From assembly GCA_028282105.1 (NCBI GenBank), contig JANQIO010000058.1:1-44914 (forward strand): DNA of 44,914 nt. The letters are read 5' to 3'. Below are positions 8,544 to 15,932 of this stretch, in pieces. The first letter of the stretch is position 1. The number at the start of each line of letters is the position of its first letter. The notes under the pieces were generated by a model, which made no database searches, was not told where the DNA came from, and was given only the letters and a program-made list of their open reading frames with translations. Both the position numbers and the translations under genes were made by a program. This DNA is from Halieaceae bacterium (lineage in GTDB: Bacteria > Pseudomonadota > Gammaproteobacteria > Pseudomonadales > Halieaceae).

Positions 8544-9539
8544 ATGAAGTTAGCCAGCCTCAAGTCCGGCCGCGACGGCCAGTTGATCATCGTCAGCCGC
8601 GACCTGTCTCGCGCCGTTGGCGCCTACGACATTGCACCCACCCTGCAGGTGGCCCTGGAGAACTGGGAACAGGTGGAAGCCTCGCTGCGGGAACGCGCCG
8701 CTGCCCTGGAAGCGGGCAAAGCGGAGGGCGAATTCCCCTTCGACCCCACTGCCGTGGCCGCCCCTCTGCCGCGCAGTTACCACTGGGCCGACGGCAGTGC
8801 CTATGTCACCCACGTGGAGCTGGTGCGCAAGGCCCGCGGTGCCGAGTTGCCCGAATCCTTCTGGACCGATCCGCTGATTTACATGGGCGCCTCGGACGCC
8901 TTTATCGGCCCGACTGACGACATCGAGGTGGAGAACGAGGACTGGGGCATCGACTTCGAGGCTGAGGTAGTGGTGTATACCGACGATGTTCCCGCTGGTG
9001 TTACACCGGCGCAGGCCAGGGAACACATCAAGCTGATCGCCCTGTGCAACGATGTATCCCTGCGCAACCTGATCCCCGCCGAACTCGCCAAGCAGTTCGG
9101 CTTCTACCAGTCCAAGCCGCAAACCGCGTTCACCCCGGTGGCGGTGACGCCGGACGAGCTGGGCGACGCCTGGGACGGCGCCAAGCTGCACCTGCCCATG
9201 CTCTCCGCCCTCAACGGCCAGTTGGTCGGCGCTCCCAATGCCGGCGTGGACATGACCTTCGACTTCGGCCAGCTGATTGCCCACGCCGCGAAGAGCCGGG
9301 CGCTGATGGCGGGCACCGTGATCGGCTCCGGCACGGTCGCCAACCGTGGCAGCGCCGACGGCTCCAGCTGTCTGGCGGAAGTACGCTGCCTGGAGACGAT
9401 AGCAAACGGCAAACCCAGCACGCCTTTCATGTCATTCGGCGACCGCATCGAAATCGACATGCAGGATGCCGGCGGCGCCAGCGTGTTCGGAAAAATCGAC
9501 CAGGTGGTTGTGCAGTACCACCCGCCCAAGGCAGACTGA
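8544..9539 (+). CDS. fahA: Fumarylacetoacetase (fumarylacetoacetate hydrolase family)
   Basis: Cleaves fumarylacetoacetate to fumarate and acetoacetate, the last step of the homogentisate route. 331 residues, the shorter bacterial form rather than the roughly 420-430-residue form of animals and pseudomonads. Family landmarks include DFEAEVVVYTDDV (metal-binding Glu-X-Glu), CNDVSLRNLIPAEL (metal-binding Asp), YQSKPQTAFTPVAV (catalytic-loop Lys) and the late GTVIGSGTVANRGSADGSSCL. AGGA precedes ATG 8544. Position between hmgA and maiA fixes the function better than sequence alone, since FAH-fold enzymes cover many beta-diketone and hydratase reactions. Confidence 0.93.
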   Translation: MKLASLKSGRDGQLIIVSRDLSRAVGAYDIAPTLQVALENWEQVEASLRERAAALEAGKAEGEFPFDPTAVAAPLPRSYHWADGSAYVTHVELVRKARGAELPESFWTDPLIYMGASDAFIGPTDDIEVENEDWGIDFEAEVVVYTDDVPAGVTPAQAREHIKLIALCNDVSLRNLIPAELAKQFGFYQSKPQTAFTPVAVTPDELGDAWDGAKLHLPMLSALNGQLVGAPNAGVDMTFDFGQLIAHAAKSRALMAGTVIGSGTVANRGSADGSSCLAEVRCLETIANGKPSTPFMSFGDRIEIDMQDAGGASVFGKIDQVVVQYHPPKAD

Positions 9540-9564
9540 ACGCCCCACGACACGGCGGCGTTCC

Positions 9565-10197
9565 ATGAAACTCTACAGCTACTGGCGCTCTTCCGCGGCC
9601 TACCGGCTGCGTATTGCGCTCAACCTCAAGGGGCTGGAAGCGGACTACTGTGCCGTCAACCTGCTGGAGAGCGATCACAAGTCCGAAGACTACCTGGCCC
9701 GCAACCCAGCGGGTCTGGTGCCGGCTCTGGAGCTGGACGATGGCCAGTGCCTGAATCAGTCCCTGGCCATCATCCAATGGCTGGACGCCGAACACCCGCA
9801 CCCGCCGCTGTTGCCGGCGAACAATCTGGCGCGCGCGCGGGTGCTGTCGATGGCCTACACCGTGGCCTGTGAGATTCATCCACTCAACAACATGAGTATC
9901 CTCAATTACCTGAAAGTGGAGTACGACGCCGACCAGGCCCGCCTTAACCACTGGATGCACACCTGGCTGGACCGCGGTTTTACCACCCTGGAGACTGAGA
10001 TCAGCGCCGCGCCCTATTGCTATGGCGACGCCGTGACGCTGGCAGACGTGCTGTTGGTGCCAATGGTCTACAACGCCCTGCGCTTTGACTATCCGCTGGC
10101 GGAAAAACAGCCGCGGGTGCTGTCGGTGTGGCAGGCCTGCAACGAGCTGGAGCCGTTCATTGCGGCCCAACCGGAGAAGCAACCCGATGCTGTTTGA
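9565..10197 (+). CDS. maiA: Maleylacetoacetate isomerase (zeta-class GST)
   Basis: Glutathione-dependent cis-trans isomerase turning maleylacetoacetate into fumarylacetoacetate. 210 residues from ATG 9565 (MKLYSYWRSSAAYRLRIALN), which matches the zeta-GST N-terminal SSxxxRxRIAL motif; an in-frame start at 9466 would add an unrelated tail read from inside the fumarylacetoacetase gene. The thioredoxin-like half has the PAGLVPALELDDGQ and LNQSLAIIQWLD motifs (cis-Pro and glutathione gamma-Glu contacts); the helical half has LNNMSILNYL and the GDAVTLADVLLVPMVYNA capping motif. It completes the three-enzyme homogentisate set. Its end overlaps the start of the transporter by 11 bp, indicating coupling. 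Confidence 0.94.
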   Translation: MKLYSYWRSSAAYRLRIALNLKGLEADYCAVNLLESDHKSEDYLARNPAGLVPALELDDGQCLNQSLAIIQWLDAEHPHPPLLPANNLARARVLSMAYTVACEIHPLNNMSILNYLKVEYDADQARLNHWMHTWLDRGFTTLETEISAAPYCYGDAVTLADVLLVPMVYNALRFDYPLAEKQPRVLSVWQACNELEPFIAAQPEKQPDAV

Positions 10198-11518
10198 CCT
10201 GCTGCGCAAGGCCGTGCTGCTGGAGCGCAATGAAGTGCGCGCCACCCTGGTGTCCTTCGGCTTCGTGCTGATGCTGATGGCGGCGTACTACATCCTGCGC
10301 CCGGTGCGAGACGCCATGGCGTCTGACTGGACTGACGCTGAAGTGAGCTGGCTGTGGACCCTGAACTTTTTTATCTCGGCGGTCGCCGTATCACTCTATG
10401 GCGGCGCGGTCTCCTCGGTAAGGTTCCGCAAGCTGGTGACCTCGGTCTACGGGTTTTTCGCTTTGTCGTTCCTGCTGTTCTACGTGGGCACCCAGGTCAT
10501 CTCCGATCGGGTGCTGATCGACAAGTCCTTCTACGTCTGGGTCAGCGTGTTCAGCCTGTTTCACATCTCGGTGTTCTGGAGCTTCATGGCTGACCTGTTT
10601 ACCAAGGCCCAGTCCCTGCGCCTGTTCGGCTTTATTGGAGCCGGCGCCAGCGTCGGCGCGCTGGTCGGCCCGTCCATCCCCACTTTTTTTGTCGGCGCCC
10701 TCGGCACGGATAACCTGCTGCTGGTCGCCTCGGTGATGCTGCTGCTGACCATGCCGGTCATTGGGGTACTGCAAAACCTCAAGGCCAGTGACCTGCAGAA
10801 CCAGGCCCAACAGGTCGGCGCCGAGGACCTGGAGTATATCGGCGGGCACCCGCTGGCGGGCTTCAGTGAGTTCATCAAGAACCCCTACCTGCTATCCATC
10901 GGCGTGTTTATCCTGCTGTATACCTCCATCAGTTCCTTTGTCTACTTTGAGCTGAAGAACCTGCTGGTCGACTACAGCCGGGCGGAGCGCACCCGCATCT
11001 GGGGCGCCATGGACCTGGTAGTGAACACCCTCACCATCGTCACCGCCTTCTTTGTAACCGGTCGTATTGCCTCACGCTTCGGCGTCGGCGCCACCCTGGC
11101 CTGCGTACCGGTGGTGATCTGCGCCGGCATGCTGATGCTGGCCGCGGCGCCCATGGTGGCGGTCGTGGTCGCCCTCCAGGTGGTGCGCCGGGCGGGCAAT
11201 TACGCCATCACCCGGCCCGGGCGGGAAATGCTGTTTACCGCGGTGGACCGGGAAACCCGCTTCAAGGCCAAACCGGTGATCGATATCGTGGTGTACCGCG
11301 GCGGCGACACCCTCAACGCCTGGGCCTTCACCGCGCTCACCCAGGGACTGGGCCTGGGCCTGGGCGCGGTGGCACTGGTGGGCGCTGTGATTGCCGCCAT
11401 CTGGGGAGCGACCGGCCTGTACCTGGGCAAGGTATTCCGCGAGCAGTACGGCGGCGCGGAGCCGAGCCCGCTGCCTGAAGGCGGTGCAGAAGTAGCAGAG
11501 GTAAAACCCGAGAGCTGA
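10187..11518 (+). CDS. MFS-type transporter, ATP:ADP antiporter-like subgroup
   Basis: Inner-membrane protein of about 443 residues with roughly 12 hydrophobic segments. ATG 10187 (MLFDLLRKAVLLERNEVRAT) is preferred: GGAG lies 10 nt upstream, and an earlier in-frame start would read through maiA out of frame. The YYILRPVRDAMAS motif in TM1-TM2 is a hallmark of the MFS subgroup often labelled NTP/NDP exchange or AAA-type ATP:ADP antiporter-like, found widely in free-living proteobacteria where nucleotide exchange is not demonstrated. Cotranscription with hmgA-fahA-maiA suggests uptake or export of an aromatic or keto acid intermediate (inference). The C-terminus is acidic and polar. It ends 1 bp before the convergent flavoprotein stop. 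Confidence 0.75.
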   Translation: MLFDLLRKAVLLERNEVRATLVSFGFVLMLMAAYYILRPVRDAMASDWTDAEVSWLWTLNFFISAVAVSLYGGAVSSVRFRKLVTSVYGFFALSFLLFYVGTQVISDRVLIDKSFYVWVSVFSLFHISVFWSFMADLFTKAQSLRLFGFIGAGASVGALVGPSIPTFFVGALGTDNLLLVASVMLLLTMPVIGVLQNLKASDLQNQAQQVGAEDLEYIGGHPLAGFSEFIKNPYLLSIGVFILLYTSISSFVYFELKNLLVDYSRAERTRIWGAMDLVVNTLTIVTAFFVTGRIASRFGVGATLACVPVVICAGMLMLAAAPMVAVVVALQVVRRAGNYAITRPGREMLFTAVDRETRFKAKPVIDIVVYRGGDTLNAWAFTALTQGLGLGLGAVALVGAVIAAIWGATGLYLGKVFREQYGGAEPSPLPEGGAEVAEVKPES

Positions 11519-11519
11519 C

Positions 11520-13235
11520 TCAGTCGCTCCAGCCGCTGATGTGCTTGGCGGCCTGGTAGCCGAAGGTCATTGCCGGCCCCAGGGTAGCACCCGGGCCCGG
11601 GTAGGTCGGCAGCACCGGCGCGCTGCAATTGCCAATGGCATAGAGCCCGGGAATAACGCCGCCGCCCTCACGGGTGACCTCGGCGTTCTCCGTCACCACC
11701 ATGCCCCCCTGGGTTCCAAAATCACCCGGGTCGACTTTCATGGCATAAAACGGCGCTTTCTGGATGGGCCCCAGGCAGGGGTTGGGTGTCACCCGCGGGT
11801 CGCCGTAGTACTGATCGTAGAGCGCATCGCCCCGCGACAGATCGAGATCCTTGCCGCTGCGAGCGTAGGCATTCATCTTGCTGACTGTGTTCTCGAGTCC
11901 ATCCGGGTCGACGTCAATCTTCTCCGCCAGCTCCCGCACCGTGTTGGCACGGGCGATGAAGCCGGCTTGCTCCCAGCTTGCGGGCAGCAGCCAGTCGGGA
12001 CGGAACTTGCTGTTGTACAGCGGGCCAACAAAGTAGGTGGCGCGAAAATTGGCATCGAAAATCTGCCAGCTCGGCGCACAGGGGTAGTCCTCGCTGTGCT
12101 TTTCGAAAGTCTCGAGCTGGTAGGCCATATAGTTCTGGGATTCGTTGCTGAAACGCTCCCCCGCCGGGTTGACCACGATGGAACCGGGGTAGGATTTCTC
12201 CATGATGCTGAGTCGCGGAATCGGCTCGCCCGGCACCGCGATGGTGTTGCACCACCAGGCATTGTGCAGCATGTGCATCTTTGCGCCCAGGCGCAGGCCC
12301 TCGCTGATCGCATCGCCGGTGTTATCGTAGCTGCCGGCGCTCCACCAGTGGTTGGTGGGGCTGGGCAGGTAGCGCTCGCGCATTTCCTGATTGTGCTCGA
12401 ATCCGCCTGCTGCCAGTACCACAGCCTTGCGCGCCTCAATGCGCAGCCGCTGGCCGCGCTGCTCAAGCACCACGCCCACCACCCGACCACTATCGTCGGT
12501 GATCAACTCACGCATCGGGCTGCGCAGCCAGACCGGAATGTCGCGTTCCAGCAGCGACAGGCGCAGCCTCGCCACGCCGGCGCAGCCGCAGGTCAGGCGC
12601 CGGGCATATTTATCGCCAAACAGCCGCCAGCGAATATCCAGCAGGTAGTCGAGCGCCAGCTTGCCGGCGGTTTTCCACCAACCCGGCAACTGCGCCATCA
12701 GCAGCGCCGCTTCGACCTGGGTAATACCGATCAAACCGCCCAGGTGCATCATCTGGTGGCTGCGGCGCAGGGTGAGCGCATGCTGGCCCAACTGGTCGGC
12801 ATTGACGGGCTCGGGTTCCATGCTGCGGTGCCCGGGCATGGACCCGTCCTGGTCGGAGTAGTAATCCGGGTAGTGCTCCAAGGTCACGTAGCGCACCTGG
12901 CTGCGCTCGTGCAGGAAGTCGATCATCTTCGGGCCGTTGACGAGATAGGCGTCTACCAGGTGCTCTGGCACTTGCCCCGCCGGCGTGGTGTTGAGCAGGT
13001 AAGTCCTGGCCTTGTCGATGGAATCTTCGGCGCCGGCGGCTTTCGCATAGCGGTTGTTGGGAATCCAGACACCGCCACCGCTGATGGCGCTGGTGCCGCC
13101 ATAGAGGCCGGATTTCTCAATCACCAGCACCTCGCCGACGCCCATGTCGTGGGCGCACAGCGCCGTCGTCAGGCCGCCGTTGCCTGAACCCACCACCAGT
13201 ACATCGACGCTCTTGTCCCAGGCTTGCTCGTTCAC
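11520..13235 (-). CDS. FAD-dependent 3-ketosteroid dehydrogenase-like flavoprotein
   Basis: Flavoprotein of the fumarate reductase/KstD superfamily, 571 residues. The FAD Rossmann motif is VLVVGSGNGGLTTALCA near residue 13, followed by GGTSAISGGGVWIPNN. The C-terminal PTYPGPGATLGPAMTFGYQAA carries Y545 and G549 in the same four-residue spacing as the catalytic Tyr487 and Gly491 of Rhodococcus KstD1, so a 3-oxosteroid delta1- or delta4-dehydrogenase activity is plausible. The start is GTG 13235; no in-frame ATG occurs for about 30 residues, and none would keep the FAD motif. Related enzymes act on other cyclic ketones, so substrate is uncertain. No steroid-ring genes adjoin it, but meta-cleavage genes able to finish steroid A/B-ring degradation lie at the right end of the window. 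Confidence 0.8.
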   Translation of the reverse strand: MNEQAWDKSVDVLVVGSGNGGLTTALCAHDMGVGEVLVIEKSGLYGGTSAISGGGVWIPNNRYAKAAGAEDSIDKARTYLLNTTPAGQVPEHLVDAYLVNGPKMIDFLHERSQVRYVTLEHYPDYYSDQDGSMPGHRSMEPEPVNADQLGQHALTLRRSHQMMHLGGLIGITQVEAALLMAQLPGWWKTAGKLALDYLLDIRWRLFGDKYARRLTCGCAGVARLRLSLLERDIPVWLRSPMRELITDDSGRVVGVVLEQRGQRLRIEARKAVVLAAGGFEHNQEMRERYLPSPTNHWWSAGSYDNTGDAISEGLRLGAKMHMLHNAWWCNTIAVPGEPIPRLSIMEKSYPGSIVVNPAGERFSNESQNYMAYQLETFEKHSEDYPCAPSWQIFDANFRATYFVGPLYNSKFRPDWLLPASWEQAGFIARANTVRELAEKIDVDPDGLENTVSKMNAYARSGKDLDLSRGDALYDQYYGDPRVTPNPCLGPIQKAPFYAMKVDPGDFGTQGGMVVTENAEVTREGGGVIPGLYAIGNCSAPVLPTYPGPGATLGPAMTFGYQAAKHISGWSD

Positions 13236-13371
13236 ATTGCCGCCGTTTTTATCGGTCCGCGGCTATAGTACTGTATTGATCTGCGCGGCCGGCGTCGAAA
13301 CAATCCGGCCGGGCGGCGTTTATCGTAACAAGTTCAATAGTTTGGCCGTGGACTCACATAAGGAGAATCAG

Positions 13372-13848
13372 ATGGCTTGGAACAGCAAGAAGACACTCGC
13401 AGCACTGGCGCTGGCAACCGGCATGGGCGCAGCACCCGTTGCCCTGTCTCACCTCAACCCGGAGGAGTTCCCGCAGTCCTACCGCCAATCACTGTTCGCC
13501 ATTCTCGGCGCCAACATGGGCCCCATGGCCTCTATGGCGAAAGGCGAAATTCCCTGGGACGACGCCCGCTTTGCCGGCTTCGCCGCGGACCTGGCCACGG
13601 CCACCACGCTGGATTACATGCGCGGCTTCCCGAAAGGCAGCGAAGGCGGCACCACTCGCGCCAAGCCCGGCATCTGGGAGAACATGGATGACTTTGAGGC
13701 CAAGCTCAACGACCTGCGTGCAGCCGCAGCAGAGCTGGCCACCGCCGCGGAAGGCGGCGATAAGAAGGCCATCATGACGGCCTTCCAGGCCACCGGTGGC
13801 GCCTGCAAGTCCTGTCACGACGAGTACAAGTCAAAAGACTACCTCTAG
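13372..13848 (+). CDS. Cytochrome c' (periplasmic, c-type heme)
   Basis: 158-residue class II cytochrome c. ATG 13372 follows AAGGAG closely. The first 26 residues form a Sec signal peptide (MAWNSKKTLAALALATGMGA), then a four-helix bundle starting HLNPEEFPQSYRQSLFAILG. The heme-binding CKSCH (C145, C148, H149) is near the C-terminus, the diagnostic position for cytochrome c' and cytochrome c556. Members bind NO or transfer electrons in the periplasm. It converges with a cytochrome b561 gene 26 bp away, a pairing that suggests the two may exchange electrons. Confidence 0.92.
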   Translation: MAWNSKKTLAALALATGMGAAPVALSHLNPEEFPQSYRQSLFAILGANMGPMASMAKGEIPWDDARFAGFAADLATATTLDYMRGFPKGSEGGTTRAKPGIWENMDDFEAKLNDLRAAAAELATAAEGGDKKAIMTAFQATGGACKSCHDEYKSKDYL

Positions 13849-13851
13849 GGA

Positions 13852-13873
13852 TGGCTGCATAATTCGGCAGCCA
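13852..13873. terminator. Candidate bidirectional terminator hairpin
   Basis: TGGCTGC and GCAGCCA form a perfect 7-bp stem with an 8-nt loop between the stop codons of the convergent cytochrome genes. There is no long T-run on either strand, so efficiency as an intrinsic terminator is uncertain. Confidence 0.45.
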
Positions 13874-13874
13874 G

Positions 13875-14537
13875 CTAGTACCAGGCAGTGACCTTTGGCG
13901 CTGGCGCGAAGTAGATCGCCAGCGCCAGGGCGCCGGCACACACCCCGAGTACCAGCAATGCACGCCACAGGGGTACCGGGGCTTCGACACCGGCCTGTCC
14001 GCCGTTGATCATCGCCTGTACCAGGCGCTGGCGCCGGCCGAATTGGTACCAGCCAACGGCGGCGACATGCAGGCCGACAAAACCCAGGATTACCCAGTAA
14101 AGCTGGTCGTGGATTTCACTCAGCAGGTCGGTGGTACTGCTGTCGAGTGCATGCCGCAGCGGCCCATCGAACAGTAAGCCATCGCTGTTGAACAGTCCCG
14201 TCAACGCCTGTACCAGTAGCAGGCTCAGCAGTACCAGCACTGACCAGCCCCCGGCCGGATTATGGCCCGGGGTGTCCGCGCCCGCGCCGCGCCAATAGCG
14301 CAGCACCGTGACCGGCGTGCGCATGAAGTCACCGAAGCGGGAGTGCACGCTGCCAACAAAGCCCCACAGTATCCGGAAAGCCACCAGCACCAGCACCGCA
14401 TAGCCATTCCAGCGGTGCACTTCGATCCAGTCCTGGTTGTGACTGAGCCAGGCCAGGCCGACGCCCACCACCAGCAGCCAGTGGAACAGCCGTGTGGGCA
14501 AATCCCAGACGGGGTTGGACAGGTGTCGAGCAGTCAT
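13875..14537 (-). CDS. Cytochrome b561-type membrane protein
   Basis: 220 residues with at least four membrane helices and histidines placed for b-heme ligation: RLFHWLLVVGVGLAW in TM1, VHRWNGYAVLVLVAFRILWG in TM2, and HDQLYWVILGFVGLHVAAVGWYQF in a later helix. This is the bacterial cytochrome b561/Ni-Fe hydrogenase b-subunit fold, which moves electrons between the quinone pool and a periplasmic partner. ATG 14537 gives the conserved start (SNPVWDLPTRLFHW). A fifth hydrophobic segment at the C-terminus (LWRALLVLGVCAGALALAIYF) is an extension. The convergent cytochrome c' is the obvious partner candidate (inference). Confidence 0.88.
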   Translation of the reverse strand: MTARHLSNPVWDLPTRLFHWLLVVGVGLAWLSHNQDWIEVHRWNGYAVLVLVAFRILWGFVGSVHSRFGDFMRTPVTVLRYWRGAGADTPGHNPAGGWSVLVLLSLLLVQALTGLFNSDGLLFDGPLRHALDSSTTDLLSEIHDQLYWVILGFVGLHVAAVGWYQFGRRQRLVQAMINGGQAGVEAPVPLWRALLVLGVCAGALALAIYFAPAPKVTAWY

Positions 14538-14586
14538 TCGCTACAGCAGGTAACGGCGCGGGCCGCCGCAGCGGCCCGCATCAGGG

Positions 14587-15606
14587 CTAGAAGGTGCGAA
14601 ACAGCGAGACGCTGAAGATGTTGGCCTTGGTATCATTGAAGTCGATATCACTGTCGTCTTCCCCCCAGGCCACGGTGATACGCGGCATCCAGTTATCCCA
14701 ACCAAAAGCGCCCGGAAACCAGATGGAACCGGAAACAAACAACGCGTCGGAGTCATTGACATCATTGAAGATGGGATTGACGGCATCGCCTTCCATCTGC
14801 TGATAGAAAACATTGCCGACGAAACTCACCTTGCTGGACCGGTAAAAGTACGTGGCGCCCAGTTCATAGCCATCCTGGGACATGGCGTCACCATCGAGGT
14901 CGCGATCGATGTAGGCAACTCGAGGGCGCAGAAAGTGCCCACTGCCGAGATCGAACAGGTAGCCCAGTTCCACGCGGTTGAGGTCGCCCTCGCGATCCAG
15001 CAGGGCGCGGTCGGCTGCGGAAAGGCCCAGCCCTTCACCCGAGCGCTCCTCGTCCAGCTCACGCTCAGCGGTGGAAACCTGCAGTTCAAACTGGCTGCCC
15101 AGAATCTTGTCCCAGGTGATCCGGCCGCCCAACCGCACACGCTCAGTCTCACGGCGGTCTACGCCAGTCTGGTAAGGGTCTTCATAAACCTCGGTGCGAA
15201 TACCTGCAGTGGCAATCACGCCGAACTGGAAGCGTCCCAGGGTGTCGGTATCGTGGCGGATGGCCAGGCGCGTGGCCTGGTCGAACTGCACGAAGTCGGA
15301 CAGGTCGTTACCCAGAAAGATACGCGTCTTGCGATCCTCGAAGGTGTAGCCCAGGCTCAGGGCGCCCATGGGAATGGTAATGTCTTCGTCGTCCGGTGCG
15401 CCGAGGGCATCGATGCGGCTGTCACTGAGATCGGCGTCTACACCGGTCAGGCGCGCCAGGAAATTGGACTCCACCGAGCCGGCACCGACGCCGAGGTTGA
15501 CGAATCCGCCCCAGCCGGGCTCTGGCATGGGATCCAGTGCCATGGCCTGCTGGGCAAGCCCCAGTACCAGCGCCGCCGTCGACGCTTTCAATAACTGATT
15601 GTTCAT
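14587..15606 (-). CDS. DUF2860 family outer-membrane beta-barrel protein
   Basis: 339 residues with a signal peptide (MNNQLLKASTAALVLGLAQQ, cleavage after AMA), the mature start PEPGWGGFVNLGVGAGSVESN, alternating amphipathic beta-strands throughout and a C-terminal phenylalanine (SVSLFRTF), the usual signal for outer-membrane insertion. The N-terminal PGWGGFVNLG...SVESNF block is what suggested DUF2860, a family of uncharacterised outer-membrane proteins in Vibrio, Shewanella and relatives. ATG 15606 has AAGGATGA immediately upstream. It is 49 bp upstream of no other gene on its strand, so it is probably monocistronic. Confidence 0.72.
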   Translation of the reverse strand: MNNQLLKASTAALVLGLAQQAMALDPMPEPGWGGFVNLGVGAGSVESNFLARLTGVDADLSDSRIDALGAPDDEDITIPMGALSLGYTFEDRKTRIFLGNDLSDFVQFDQATRLAIRHDTDTLGRFQFGVIATAGIRTEVYEDPYQTGVDRRETERVRLGGRITWDKILGSQFELQVSTAERELDEERSGEGLGLSAADRALLDREGDLNRVELGYLFDLGSGHFLRPRVAYIDRDLDGDAMSQDGYELGATYFYRSSKVSFVGNVFYQQMEGDAVNPIFNDVNDSDALFVSGSIWFPGAFGWDNWMPRITVAWGEDDSDIDFNDTKANIFSVSLFRTF

Positions 15607-15932
15607 CCTTCACCACCCGTATCTTGTTTTTCTGTATTGTTTTTGCCTGGTCGGAGCCCCTGCGGCAGGGCCCTTGCAAGGAAGTATACCGACGACGCCG
15701 GCATAGTGGCATGCCCCTGCAGGCTCCGGGGGCTTTATGATAGCAACATGACATTCGCCGGCGGTTAGGCGCCAGGCGCTTTCAACCGTTATCATCTGTT
15801 CAGTGTTTGTTCGAACTCTGCCGCCCTCTGCGTGTCAACCAAATACCGACCAGCGCGATTCTCCGGGTACGATGATCACAGTAATGCAGCCGACCGGATG
15901 ACAGCGCAGCGCGAAACAGGTATCTCTGGCCC
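15607..15932. other. Intergenic region between divergent genes
   Basis: 326 bp separating the DUF2860 gene and the subtilase. It must hold both promoters. A perfect 10-bp palindrome CCTTGCAAGG lies at 15672-15681, and GGAGCC (15654) and GGCTCC (15722) form distant inverted copies. I see no open reading frame with family features and no convincing sigma-70 pair. Confidence 0.5.
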
